Assembly: GCA_031772625.1 (NCBI GenBank)
Contig: CM062812.1
Location: forward strand, 727,358,300 to 727,422,299
Reading direction: 5' to 3'
Source: Pinus tabuliformis
Taxonomy: Eukaryota > Streptophyta > Pinopsida > Pinales > Pinaceae
DNA length: 64,000 nt
Shown here: positions 34,586 to 46,429 of the stretch, piece by piece
How the letters are laid out: every line of letters begins with the position of its first letter
Position numbering within the stretch: position 1 is the stretch's first letter
Translations under genes and position numbers: made by a program
The notes under the pieces: generated by a model
The model's input: the letters and a program-made list of their open reading frames with translations, nothing else
The model's database searches: none
Told to the model about the DNA's origin: nothing

Positions 34586-35849
34586 ATCATAATAATTGTA
34601 TGCAATGGAGGTGTAGGCGATGGTGGCTCAATGGTTACAACGATCAAATTACACGTAAGATAATAATTGACAAGTAATGTGGAATTATTTCAAGGAGGGT
34701 GAACAAAGGCTATCGGACAACAACACTATCCCACAGTCAGCATCATAATTTAATCAAGACATACTTCAACACTTATTAAGAAGATTTGATTTCATAACCT
34801 TATGCATCTTGCACTTTAAAGATTGTTCCTAGGTCAGTAAATAATGAAACAAAGTCTAAATTGAAGCATGCAATGGTATGGTATATCAGTACACATGTAC
34901 GGGAAAGTACATATCCATAAATATCCTTGATAAAGCACTCCAGGACTGTGTGAATTTTACTTGCTTTCATAGTTAGCTATGTTCCTGCACTAAACCTACT
35001 TGCACTGCATTGTGCTTGCACCAGAGACTTTTACCAAACAAAGAATCTGATAGAACATACTTCTATAGCTAGACTTAAAAAATTTACCTCAATATAGAGG
35101 AAAAAATTATTCACCATCCTTTGGTCTTTCACGAGCATGCCTTCTGGATTGACTGCATCCAATTCTACAATCAATTTATGAAAGAATAAAGAGGTGGGAA
35201 GGGGGTAAAATTTTTTTAGAATGGGAAGTAATATTATAGTAGGGATTTTAGAAACAATATCACCAAGAGAGATAAATGAATTGGGATGTGGAAAAAATTC
35301 AAGGGAAAAGAGGGATTTTACGAAATCAGAAAAGGGTAGTTTCTTAGAAGAAAGAGGAAGGTGATTCATTGGGGATTTTAGAAAAGAAAGTAGTGGGAAT
35401 TTTCGAAATGGGAGATAGAATAAAGACAAAATTCATTTCCTTGAAACATGGCTTCACTATTGTAGGAAAAAATAATTGTAGCAGGAAGTAAGTGTTTTCT
35501 TGAAATAAAAATGTCCATGCTAATTACCCCAAACTTGGGTAAGTGCTCGGTTTTGTGAACCTGCTTCTCCTTGGTGGAAACTAGTGTATCTAAAAATCAA
35601 GTAACATTCCCTTTTTGTTAAAATTTTGATCTTCCTGTGAACATGATAGTTTTTAGGTTGATCTTTCTGCAATCATGTCAGTCAACTGATTTTCATAATT
35701 ATAGGAAATATTTTTTCTTTTTATACTTTTTATTTTTGTCATTTTATTTTTATTTTTTTATTATTTCTTTAATAAGGATAAGAGCGAATAAAATCTTAAA
35801 TAGGTTGGTGTTACCACCTACCAACTCCTTCTCAAATGGCTGTTGGATT
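34586..35849. other. Spacer between integrase and aORF
   Basis: Internal part of the gypsy element. The minus-strand open frame at 35429-35031 comes from a purine-rich plus strand with repeated ggattttagaaa-like motifs and is probably not coding. A T-rich run lies at 35705-35770. Confidence 0.5.
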
Positions 35850-36900
35850 TGCTACATAAAATCTCCTTTAGTAATTGGCAGAAAATATACCTTCAATCTA
35901 TGCCCGTTTACGAGGAACACAGAATTTCGTCCATCAATAGTTTTGATTTCTACTGCTCCATTTTCAAACACTTTAACCACCTTATAGTGTCCCATCCAGT
36001 GTGTATGGAACTTCCCTTTAAAATATTTGAATCCAAAATCGTAAAGGAGTATCCAATCACCTGGTTGGAACTGCTTCTTCTGAATGGACTTGTCATTCCA
36101 CTTCTTGCGCTATTGTTGAACCAAGATGTTTGAATACATTGCTGTTGTGCTTCGGAGTGATCTAGTCCCAAATGGACTACAGTCCTGAAAGTCTTGATCT
36201 GGAATTTTATCAGCAAGAGCACTTGTTTTCTGTACACCAACTCATATGGTGTATGTCCTGTGTTGTTTCTCAAAATGGTTCGATAGGCCCATAATGCTTC
36301 CAATAATTTGTCATTATAATCCTTTTTGTGCATTTTTACCATCTTTGTGAGGATGGACACAATCACCTTATTCGTGGACTCCACCTGACCATTTGCTTGC
36401 GGGTGATACAGTGTAGATTTCCTATGTCCTATTTTGTAGTGCTCCATCACACCTTGTACCAGATTAGAAATAAATTGTGGTCCATTGTTAGAAACAATTT
36501 CTCTAGGCACACCAAATCTAGTAAACATTTTAGTAAAAAGAAAATTAGCAACAACTCTTTCAGTAGCAAAAGAAACAGCTTTAGCTTCTACCAATTTTGT
36601 AACAAAATATGTACAAACCAAAATATGCTTTTTATCTAATGATGCTGGATTTATTGGTCCTACGAAATCAATGGCCCATTTTTCAAAAGGCTCAATCATA
36701 ACCTGAGGACATAAAGGCATTTCATTGGTTTGATTAGGCTGGCTAACTCACTGATAGCTATCACACTGCTTGACATATTGTTTGGCATCTTTGAAAAAAG
36801 AAGGCCAAAAATAGCCAGCTCATAACACTTTGTATGTAGTTTTCCTATCATCGAAGTGACCCCCACAGGGTTCATCATGGGAAGATTTTGAAATATCAAA
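35850..36900 (-). pseudogene. Integrase region of the Athila/Tat element
   Basis: The 36720-35950 frame contains WAIDFVGPINPASLDKKH, VTKLVEAKAVSFA, FTRFGVPREIVSNNGPQF (D of SDN/DGPQF changed to N), HRKSTLYHPQANGQVESTNK and AYRTILRNNTGHTPYELVY. These are the DDE integrase core and the GKTPYxLVYG motif. A finger-like remnant precedes it at 36899-36730 (after a stop). No chromodomain follows. Confidence 0.9.
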
Positions 36901-36914
36901 CACTTTTTCCTCTC

Positions 36915-37481
36915 TTACACATCTGTGAGTAATGAGATCTGCTCCGGTGTAAAAGAGGTCTCCTTGGATCCAGGAATATGCAACACTTTTTTAAATGATA
37001 TTCCTCTTTTCACAATTAGATAAGTGAGGTGGTAATTTTCGGTAACTAAATAGTTAGCTATGTCAGCAAAGAATGGGGATTCTGTTGGCAGAACAAATAG
37101 ATGTTCGTAAGGAAAATCATCGTCAAAAAGAATTGCTTTGCTAGGATTATTTAATCTTGAAAGATAATCTGCTACTACATTTGATTTTCCTGGTCTATCA
37201 ACAATAGTAATATTAAATTCATCTAACAATAGCAACCACCTAGTCACTCTAATGCTAGTTAATGGTTTATTCATAAAATATATAGTTGCAGAATGGTCAG
37301 TATGTACAAAGACTTTTTCTCTTGTAATATAATGTCTGAATTTATTAATAGAAAATAATACAGCTAAAAACTCTTTCTCAGTAACCGTATAATTAAGTTT
37401 AGTGGGTGAAATGTTTTTACTAATGAAATCAATAGCATAAGGTTTTTTGTCTTGCTGCGCCAATAGTAGTATCTGAGGCAT
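36915..37481 (-). pseudogene. RNase H region of the Athila/Tat element
   Basis: The minus-strand frame reads PYAIDFISKNISPTKLNYT, EKEFLAVLFSINKFRHYI, VFVHTDHSATIYFMNK, RWLLLLDEFNITIVDRPGK and NVVADYLSRL, the full order of gypsy RNase H motifs. A frame change separates it from RT (overlap at 37429-37481). Confidence 0.9.
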
Positions 37482-38420
37482 TAGAGGAAATATGGAATGG
37501 CAGGGAGAAGTTTAGTCCTTTCAAAACTGGTGCCTGCACTAATTTTTCCTTCGATGTCTCAAAGGACTGTTGGCAAGATGTGGACCAAGAAAACTCACTA
37601 TCTTTAGCCAAAATTAGGAAAAGGGGGGTAGCTATGCTTGAGAAATTCTCAATGAATAACCTATAGTAGCTTCCATGTCCTAGAATACCTCTCACTTCCC
37701 TTTGAGTTTTGAGTATAGGAAGACTCAAAATGATTTCTATTTCTATGGGGTCAACCTGGACACCTTTGTCGGAAATAAGATGGCTAAGAACCACTCCCAC
37801 CTTGCACATTAATATACATTTATTATCACTCATGGTGAGATGAGCTTCTTGGTAGCAAAGAAGCACTTTTTCTAGATTCTTGAGGGCTTCCCAAAATAAA
37901 TCACCAAACATAGAGAAATCATCCATATAGATTTCTATGCACTCAAGGTTAGCAAAAGTAGCCAAAATTACCCTTTGAAAGGTATCTGGGGCATTACATA
38001 GTACAAAGGGAAGTACTCAGTAAGAAAATGTACCCCATGGACATGTAAAACTGGTTTTATCTTGATCCTTGGGCGCTATTTATATCTAGCTATATGCACT
38101 AAAGCAATCTAGAAAAGGAAAGTACTTCTTACCAGCAAGGGTATCGAGTACCTGATCAATGAAGGGGAAAGTAATATTTGAGAGTGTATTTATTCAATTC
38201 TGTGTAGTCAATACAATTGTTCCATCTCCCATCGTTCTTTGGGACTAAAACTAATGGAGAGTCCCACTATCTGTCAGAAATCAGATAGATAAAATCATCA
38301 TCTGAGAGTTTTTGCAATTCTTCCTTTGCAATGTCTCTTAGAGCTGAGCTCATTCACCTTTGTGGTTGTTGAATAGGCCAGGATCCATCCTAAATATAGA
38401 TATGGTGTGTACAATTCTTA
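37429..38420 (-). pseudogene. Reverse transcriptase region of the Athila/Tat element
   Basis: From about 38330 the minus strand gives SPLVLVPKNDGRW, CIDYTELNKYTL, FIDQVLDTLAGKKYFPFLD, IAPKDQDKTSFTCPWGTF, LCNAPDTFQRV and then, in the 37965-37429 frame, IEIYMDDFSMFG (catalytic YxDD retained). After it come VVLSHLISDKGVQVDP and FSWSTSCQQSFETSK. Several stops interrupt 37966-38330. Confidence 0.9.
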
Positions 38421-38997
38421 GGAGGCATGCATTTCATATCTTCATAACCCCATGAAAAGACATCGAGATGGTTTCACAACAAATTCACAAGTTTCTCTTG
38501 CTGAGAAAGACCCAAGTTTGAACTGATATACAAGGATTTACCTGGACTAATCTAAAAAAGAGTAGTATTAGGCTCAAGAGTACACAAAGGTGTCGCTAGA
38601 GATGGTGGTGATGGAGGTAGAGAGTCGTATCTTTTGTGAAAATCTAGACTAAAAATCTGACTTAATGACTCGAAATTAGGCATGGTGTCTAGATTGTTCA
38701 GGAAGTATTGAATCTCAGCCTCCTATGAGGACTCAACATTTTGATATATCAAGGAAACAGGCTAAGTCTCCTCGTCACTACTGTAGTCTAACCATAAAGT
38801 GTCTTGAAGCTCCTGAATGGACCTAGCAGGTGGATATAAGGTGACCTTATTTCTAGAATCTCCATGGGAATATGCATATCACCAGAACGACATCTGATAT
38901 AAGAATTAGTCGTAGCAAGCCATGGTCATCGCAAGATCAAGGGATGCCCTCCCACAGGGTTCTTTAACTGAAGCACAATGAAATATATGGGATATTC

Positions 38998-39255
38998 CTA
39001 AGAATCTAGGGAAACGACCACATCATCCAACACCCCTTCTGGCTTGATTTTAGATCTGTCCACTAGTTCAAGCACAGTGGGAGTAGGAAGAATATGGAGA
39101 AATCCAAGTTGATCCATGGTTTTCTTGGTCATAACATTAATGGATGCCCCTAGGTCTATAAGTACATTAGAGACAAGGACATCACCTATCTGAACAAAGA
39201 CAATAGGTTTCCTGGGGTCGGTATATTTCTCCATCTGCATACACCCTGTCATCAA
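38998..39255 (-). pseudogene. Aspartic protease region of the Athila/Tat element
   Basis: The frame reads YTDPRKPIVFVQIGDVLVSN, VLIDLGASINVMTKKTMDQL and ADR-like VDRSKIKPEGVLDDVVV. This is the retropepsin of Athila/Tat type, where the active-site triad reads D-L-G. The 38421-38997 stretch to its left (downstream) links protease to RT and is full of stops. Confidence 0.85.
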
Positions 39256-39276
39256 TGCTACTGCTCTACCAACAAA

Positions 39277-41299
39277 TTAAATAGCTTGAGGTTCCAATCT
39301 TCTCGTTCCTGGCTTCTTGAGATAGAGTTCCCTAATGATTTTTATACAAATGAGGATCTCTTTGATAGCTTGGAGCAAAGGTACCCTTATAAAAAGGTTC
39401 CTAAGCTCAAAATCTAGGGTAGACATAGGAATGGGTTCTTTCTTCTCCACAACTAACCTCTCTAGATAGGGACGTCTGTTGGATGAAGATGACAAGGGAA
39501 GATAATGTACAGGGATAGGATGAATGGTGTCATATTTTTTAGAATGGCAAAGAGTTTCCTCTTCTTCTTTCTCATTGGTAATCACCATAGGTTGCTTTTG
39601 ATTTTCTGAGGTTACTACCTTCCCTAATCTCAATCGGAGATCATTGAATCCAACTGGCATAGTCTGGTATCTGGATGAAGAAAGCGGGTTCATAGAATGG
39701 ATGATTTGTACTTATCTATTATTGGGGTTGGGTAAAGGATGAGTAGGCAGCTGAGAAGGTCGAAACAGTGGAGGTAAAGTTTGACTCAGCTGTGGTAATG
39801 ATGGTTGAGGCACTGGGTAAGGTGCATATGTAGGAGGGTATGATTGCATAGGTGCATAATAGGAATGATGTGAATGGTTTAGCCCTCTCCATCCTTATTG
39901 CCAATATTGGGAGGGCTGTCCATATTGATATTGATTCTCATGTTGCCAATGTTGAGAGTGACCAGTGTTAGGATAGGAATATGAGTGTGCGTTATAACCT
40001 AAAAATGTGGTGGAGGTTCAGGAACCATACCTACACTTACTTGAGTCCAATTTCATCGTGCTCCCATAGCATACAGTGATTTAGCTTCAGGTTGTCTCCC
40101 TTCAAGTATAGCTTTCAGCCCAAGTATGGAGGGACATTTTTATATAGCATGGTTATCTGCACAAATTGCACATTTATTAGCTTCTTCAATATTGAGAGGA
40201 CATTCATTTAAAGGATGCTTTCTTCTACATTTAGGAAAGAAAATAGACAATATCTCTTACTCTTCTACAAGCTTTTCCTGCAACTTCAAAGATTCTATTT
40301 GTTTACTAACAATATTAATTATTTCAATTTTCATATTGTCCATTTTGTTTTCTAATCTAATAATCATAGCATCAGTAGATTCGGTTTTCCTATTTCTATT
40401 CCAAATTCCTTTACCTAATCTATATTGGTTCCTCAAGAATTTCCTGCACAAGTCACAGATCTAATATAAAAAAATTTGAGCAATATCCCCTTGTCCTAAT
40501 AGATTTAAATTATTTCTGGCATCATCACTAAACCCACGTAGGAACAAGGCTCCAATGCTACTTAGATCAAATTTGTTCTTTGACCTTTGGAGGATGTACA
40601 GGAACCTCTCCAAGTAGTCCTCTAGCATTTCATCGTCATTTTGCACAATAGTAAAGATTTCATCTTGAATATTTATAGTTTTATAATATTCCTGATATTT
40701 TGATAAGAACACTCTCTTCATTTTCTCCCAAGAATTTATAGGTTTTCCTCCTAGTCCCATGAACAAGTGGAGTGTTGCATCCTTTGGAGTTGCAGGAAAC
40801 AAATTTAACTTTTGTTCATCAAATGAGTAATCATAACTTCTACACAAATATCAAACTCAAATAAGAAAGATTTTGGATCTTCATGTACCTTACTATAAAA
40901 ATGAGGAAGAGCTGATGGTGGAATATTTTTCATTTGTACTTGTATATTAGGATTCATAATGGGGAATCTGAAAGTGGACTATTCCTCATTTAAGTAATTT
41001 TCACCACTTCCTTTTGCATGTTCTTCCATATCTGCCATTGTTTTTCTTCCACACAAACCACTCTGAACAAGCTGAGAACTCTAACTATGGATTCCAACAG
41101 TCCCCTTCTTCCCCTTTATGGGTTGTGTCACACCTGGACCACTGCTACCAGAGCCTAGGTGGATTGTTCCTACGTGATGAGTTTCAGTTTGTTTGGACTT
41201 TTTGCCTGTAAAATAAGGCCCAATATTAATTTTTATTTCAGATTTGTCAGTATTTCTTTGGGCCCTAGTGGGCTTTGGACCCCTATCTCTTGTAGGCAT
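39277..41299 (-). pseudogene. gag region of the Athila/Tat element
   Basis: An ATG at 41038 begins MADMEEHAKGSGENYL. The 40847-40461 frame gives the capsid core: LFPATPKDATLHLFMGL, SWEKMKRVFLSKYQEYYK, DEMLEDYLERFLYILQRS and LFLRGFSDDARNNL. The 40451-40257 frame is coiled-coil-like. Near 40220-40130 a decayed zinc-knuckle pair is seen (CRRKHPLNEC, CAICADNHA). The 39693-39277 frame continues to the gag-protease linker. An upstream open frame at 41299-41081 (MPTRDRGPKPTRAQRN) may be the original N-terminus. Confidence 0.78.
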
Positions 41300-41467
41300 T
41301 CATTTCAAAAAATGAGAAAATGAAATTCAAATAAAAACTACAATTTTCAAAAAATAAATAAGCACCTGTAAATTCCTTCAAACAAAAGAAGCATAATGCA
41401 GGAAAAAATAATAGCAGACTTACCCCTATTGCAAAAAATGTAAAATTATTCCCAATTCAAATCGCTT

Positions 41468-41484
41468 CCTGGGCAACGACGCCA
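41468..41484 (-). other. Primer-binding site, tRNA-Asp-like
   Basis: On the minus strand TGGCGTCGTTGCCCAGG lies three bases inside the 5' LTR. It closely matches the Asp-tRNA primer site (TGGCGCCGTTGCC...) used by Athila/Tat elements. Confidence 0.8.
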
Positions 41485-41487
41485 AAC

Positions 41488-43036
41488 CGTTGGGTGCAGG
41501 AATTGCGCTTAAGAAAACTCCTCAACACTTAATTATCAACACGAGGGTTTCCTAAACTTAGAGATGAAGCATAGGTAATGCCAGAAGTGATATGAACTTT
41601 TCCTATTCCTAATCCTACTTCTTAAAGAAAATGCTTGAAGAATCAGATATAAAATAATCATAAAGGCAATTGACACCAAAGCAACTCTAGTGCTGGAATG
41701 TAAAAGAACAATTTGCAAGTAAATCAAGTAAAGGAGTTTTCATACAACTAAAACAATCTTAAATATTGGAATGAAATTCTATGTTCATCTTCAGATGGAT
41801 GGCTAACAGTCTGACAAGTGGGCCCTTGCAGAGATTTGTTTCCTCTTGATCTTCCTTCCACACAAACAACATGTTCTTACATCGTTGCAATTTGCTTGCA
41901 CTAGTGTAGGTACATTGCCTCTGTGTAAAAGTATATCTGACCTCCCTTATTGAAGATTTATGTCTTAGTGAAGGTTCTCTAAGCTTTAAGTCTTAGAGAA
42001 ATCTTTTTTGTGGGCAAATTTTCCTTCACCCAGTTTCCAAATTACTTCCGAAAGGATTGAAAGATGTGCTGAAAAAGAATTGCAACTACAAATGAAATCC
42101 TGAAGTAAGTTATATGTGGAAAAGAAATGCTTTATTTAATTAAATCCTGCAAAGGAGGTAAACTTCATGAAATGACAGCAACTTAAAGGAATCAGGACAA
42201 TATTCTAAGTGATATGCATGTGTCAACTAACTTTGGTGATCCACTAAAAGTGTTTCTTTTCTTTTTTCATAAGACAAAAAATGCAAGTACAACATGTTTA
42301 CAATAAATTCATGCAAATATTCTCAGATCTTCTGGAGATATACTTTTGATGTTGAAGATAATTACTGAAGTTAATATTTCATTTTCTTGCAAAACTATCT
42401 GGAAATAGTATGCAGGAAAGTGATTCAGTGTTTGTTGCAAAATGAAGAACTAAACCAAAGTGCATGCAACCGCATGCACTGGTGCAGGAAAGAGCTTCTT
42501 GCATGATCTAAGCGAAAGTGAATTCAGACAAGGATTGAGAGTAAAGAAAATGTGAGAAAGGAATTTCATAAATGAAATAAACTCAAATAACTCCCAAAGC
42601 CACAGATCTATTTCATACTTTAACTACCAAAGAGATTTAAATCAAAAATTCATAAATAAATATCAAAACTGTCACACCATGCAACTCTAAAAGGAAATAT
42701 TCACACTGTCTTTCTAAATAACAAAAGTACAAGGGGTAAACAAGCTGTGTTGGTTGGGCCCTAGCCAACCAACTCGTTTCCCGTCTAAGAAACAAAAGGG
42801 CTCAACACTAAAATATGCATCAAAGATAAATTAAACACTATGTATGAAAATCATGACGAATTTCTTGTATTACGTGATTAAGCAAATGTACTTAACAATG
42901 CAAGTCCAGCATTAGAGCTGAGGTGATACCCATATTACATAAAAATGAAATTATAGTGGATGGTTTGCTAGCTAGTCATACCTATTATCTGTATCTTATA
43001 CATCCTTTTGGCCTTAGCCGTTTTCCACTAATTACA
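41488..43036 (-). repeat. 5' LTR of the Athila/Tat element
   Basis: About 1.55 kb, homologous to 31431-33002 with many substitutions and small indels. The inner end reads cgttgggtgcagg (tg changed to cg) and the outer end ccactaattaca. Confidence 0.88.
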
Positions 43037-44411
43037 GACATTTTCTTATTCAAATCTTTTGTCTGAACAGACTAACAACCAAAATTACAAAATTGGTCAA
43101 CAGTTATAATGAAACATGTATCTTTCTTGGCCGTAGACTTACTTTGGAAAACACTCCTTGATTGTGTACCACAAGTATCCTTCATTAGCTCATGAGAAAC
43201 TAAACTCAGAGTCAAGAACCAAACCTTCTCTCCTGGAAAGGTTTGGCTCACGGAAATCTTAGACAGTCCTCATGCCAGTGCAGGAATCTACCTACACTAG
43301 TCATACTTACTTACAATTATTACTAAGTTTATCAATTACTTCTAGGAAATTAACATAAGTTACAAGAGGTACATAATAAGAATGAAATCCATATAAAAAT
43401 TATTAATAAATCTTAATGTAAAATATGAAGCATGTGCAGGAATAGGTAGTTATCTTGGAGTAGTGCAGGAAAGAGAGGTTTATGTTTAGATTAAAAAAGA
43501 GGTTAAAATGGGGTAGAAATTAGGGCAATTTGGGACACCAACATGTAGGAAGGGGAAAAAATGTTCCAAGTAATCTGAGGCTAGTACTGTTGAAATCGAA
43601 AGAGATGAAGCAGGACAAGCTGGAGTTCCTTTTGCCTTGTTGGGATTTGCAGCTGCGAGTCTTTGTGAACCAGTTCCTTTCCATATTTGCTTCTAGGAAT
43701 GCAAATTTCAAGTAATAATTCTCTCTAAGTACCAAGGTCATCAAGAGTAGAAAAACATGAAAATTAGAATCTTTGAAGGCATCCGTTAGAAGGGGAGAGC
43801 AAGAAATTTTTCAAATTATAGATTTGGGCTAATCCGAAACAATCTTCAGAATTGTTTAGTTCTTCTATCTTATCTTGACAACAACAAGGATTTTTCTTCC
43901 ATGTTTTTTTCTAGGAAAAGAAAACCGCTAAATAAATTTACAGTTTTCGATTGCCACTCATGGCCCCAACCTTTTTTGGTAAAGAAAGAACAATTTGGTC
44001 TCACTCCAGATGCAATAGTTTGGTTGTAAAGAGAACTGGATAACATGGTAAAATCCTTGAATGTGAATCGAACTTTAGGGGCTGGTGAGTTTTGAAATTG
44101 AAAATTTATTAATATCCATAGATTATCAAAGTAGGTAACTGGGATGCATGAATTTTAAGCTCTTGACATAAAAACTTTATAAATGTCTACAAATTACCAA
44201 AATGTATCATTAGAACTCAAAAAGTTGACCTTGACATTAAAATTCTATTACTGTTGACAAATGGCCAAAGTAGGTCATTAGGACTCAAGAGTACTAATCC
44301 CTTAAGAGTTCCAACTTCCATTTTAGTTAGAGTTAATGCTTGGAATGTATGATACTGGATATCGTTTTGGCCTAATATCTTGTTTAGACTGATGAGAAAC
44401 TAATTGCATGA
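43037..44411. other. Flank between gypsy element and Myb-like locus
   Basis: No domain recognised. Short overlapping open frames on both strands at 43520-43744 are shadows of each other. This could include upstream exons or promoter of the Myb-like locus, but nothing supports a specific call. Confidence 0.4.
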
Positions 44412-45302
44412 TTGGAAGGTCCATTCACTGGTAAAAGATGGACAATAGAAGAAGATGAAGCCCTCTGCAGGGAAAACCAAAAGATCAGACCTGGTTATTC
44501 TGAAGAAAACAAAGAATTGGAGCTAGTCACAACTAACAGGTCTATTATGCAAATGAAAGACAAGGTGAGACTCGTAATTTTAGATCTCTTCAGGATATTT
44601 TGTTCTTGTTGTTAAAATAATGTGCAGTACTATTAAATCTATTGTACAGCAAGAAGTTGTTATAGTTCAAAATTGGAAGTGGTATGAAGGTTTGTTACTG
44701 AAGGATTGGACTTAGAGACATAGGATATGAAAAGGACTGTAGACAAATTGCAACACATGGAGTATAGGATGAGATAGAGTTTCATCATGTGCAGACCTTT
44801 TAATTTGTATTTACTATAAGATCTGTTGATTTAAAAATAATTGATCTCATTATTGTCTGGATATCTATGTTTATTCCATTATGTGAATGTGTGCTCCTTT
44901 TATTAAATATTGCTTATCTTAACATGTCATGGGAGTGTACATCTGAATTTTTGAATACTCGCAGCGTTATCTTCTAAAGAAAGGAGACTGATGGATAAGG
45001 AGAACATGAGCGATTTCAATAGTATAGAGATAGCCTTATCCAGATCTATTCAGAAGGAACAAATTCTAAAACAAGGACGGGAAGAAGAAATTAGGAAACA
45101 AATAGAGAAAATATCCAAGCTAGATCAAGAGTTAATGAAGTTAAAACAGATAAATGAGGTAGAAGCATTGGCTTTGGAATACCTTGAATATGTTTTGGTA
45201 AAGCACAAGAGGCAAAGTGAGAAACAAAGACATGTTTCTGAAACACAATCATCATACAAGAAATTCGTGGAGAAGATGATAAGGAACACCATGCATCATT
45301 AA
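44412..45302 (+). pseudogene. Myb/SANT (telobox-like) locus: two exons and an intron
   Basis: Exon-like 44412-44564 encodes GKRWTIEEDEALCREN ... TNRSIMQMKDK, the first and third helix landmarks of a Myb/SANT domain. The MKDK end resembles the LKDKWRN telobox of telomere-repeat-binding Mybs. It ends exactly at a codon boundary with AAG|GTGAGA. The putative intron is 44565-44964, ending actcgcag. The next exon would resume RYLLKKGD and then meets TGA at 44989. An overlapping ATG at 44991 opens a 103-codon frame of coiled-coil type (EEEIRKQIEKISKLDQELMK). No ATG exists for the first exon (in-frame TGA at 44409), so the locus is partial or broken. Confidence 0.6.
44565..44964 (+). other. Putative 400-bp intron of the Myb-like locus
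   Basis: Donor AAG|GTGAGA and acceptor actcgcag|CG flank an AT-rich stretch, and joining the exons keeps the Myb third-helix reading in phase. Inference from splice-site consensus and domain continuity only. Confidence 0.5.
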
Positions 45303-46429
45303 GAATATATTTTTATTTTCTCTGTTAAATTCTTAAGGTCATTGTTGACTGTCAAATGAAAATATTCTGAAATTTGTTTATGAGGAAATTGATTTTATAA
45401 TCACTATTGTTATTATCCTAGCTTGGTTGTGTTAGAATGCAAAATAATGATTGTAGATAATTTAGGTATGAAGGATGTTAATGAAGTTATAAACTTAAAT
45501 AGTTTTAGGGTAAAGGTAATTTTTGTATCTTGTGCTAGAAGAGGAGAGAAAATGTATAACTCGTACTATATTTACCTTTTTACATGTCCAACATATTTTA
45601 CAAGGTCTCACAAAGAACATTGATTTTTAATTTTGGTCTTGTTTCACTCTTGGCTTTTAAAAAGAATGTTTTTTATAAGGAGAAAGAAAGGTTGAATCAG
45701 GGTTATTGAAATGCCCTTGTGGCTATATTGGAGTCGATGAAGAAAGATGCAGACATGTCAAAAAGGGAACTCTTCAACGTATTCATGCAAATAGATGATA
45801 CGAAGGCGTTACTAAGGCCATACTTGGAATAGGTACGTAAAAGACTTAGAGAGGATGACGCGGAAAGTTGCTCCAAGAAAATTCTCAACAGAGAGGCATA
45901 GAAAATGCACATGCATCTCCCATACTCTATTCCACCAGTAACTCGTAATAAGGAATCTAGAAGATTCACCCTCGAGGAATCTGTTAGTCTTCTTAAAAAC
46001 ATGGAGTCCCTAAAAGAAGCAAGTCTTCTTGCAAAGAATATGGAAGGGAACTCCAAAAGAATACAAAAATAACTGAGACAATTCCTAGAATATGACCTAG
46101 AATCATAAAGGGTTGAATCACTTCTTGAGGCAGAGAAAGTGTGAGGTGTAAAAGATTTAGAAAGGAAAACATGTCATGATTATGGAGATGCAAGTAGTGA
46201 ATTTGTTGTAGATAATTATAAAGAATATGTGGCATGCGAAAATGGGGATGAGGATGATTTAGATGATGTTCTTCAACAACTATTATCAAAGCGACAAGAA
46301 GTAGAGGTAGTTCAGGCAAATTCCAATGCATATGAAAATTATGTTGATGAAGAGGAAAGGATTAGGCATGTCGGAAAGGCCATATTAGACAAATGGCTCC
46401 AGAATTTTCTATAGAACACAGAGGCAGGA
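45151..46429 (+). repeat. Tandem duplication unit 1 of the Myb-like locus (1.28 kb)
   Basis: Begins taaatgaggtagaagc and repeats from 46430 (taaatgaggcagatgc). Matches continue through a non-coding part (aagaatatatttttattttctctgtt, gtatcttgtgctagaagaggagag) and a second coding-like part (gccatacttggaa at 45817 versus 47095; offsets 1278-1279). Coding-like plus-strand text at 45720-46411 includes SLLKNMESLKEASLLAKNMEG and DEDDLDDVLQQLLSKRQE, with stops. I do not recognise this family. Confidence 0.85.

Larger units (their letters stand above)
31431..43036 (-). mobile_element. Athila/Tat-type Ty3/gypsy retrotransposon, old, full-length
   Basis: An 11.6-kb element on the minus strand: long LTRs (about 1.55 kb each), a tRNA-Asp-like primer site, gag, protease, RT, RNase H and integrase without chromodomain, then an extra ORF between integrase and the 3' LTR. 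The layout and the RT motif YMDDFSMFG fit the Athila/Tat (OTA) branch. LTR divergence is high, coding is full of stops, and no matching target duplication was found (ggtag before, gacat after), so the insertion is old or rearranged. Confidence 0.9.

Noticed and set aside
31426..43041. Target-site duplication for the Athila/Tat element
   Set aside because: ggtag before the left LTR does not match gacat after the right LTR, nor aatct if the LTR ends 16 bp further on.
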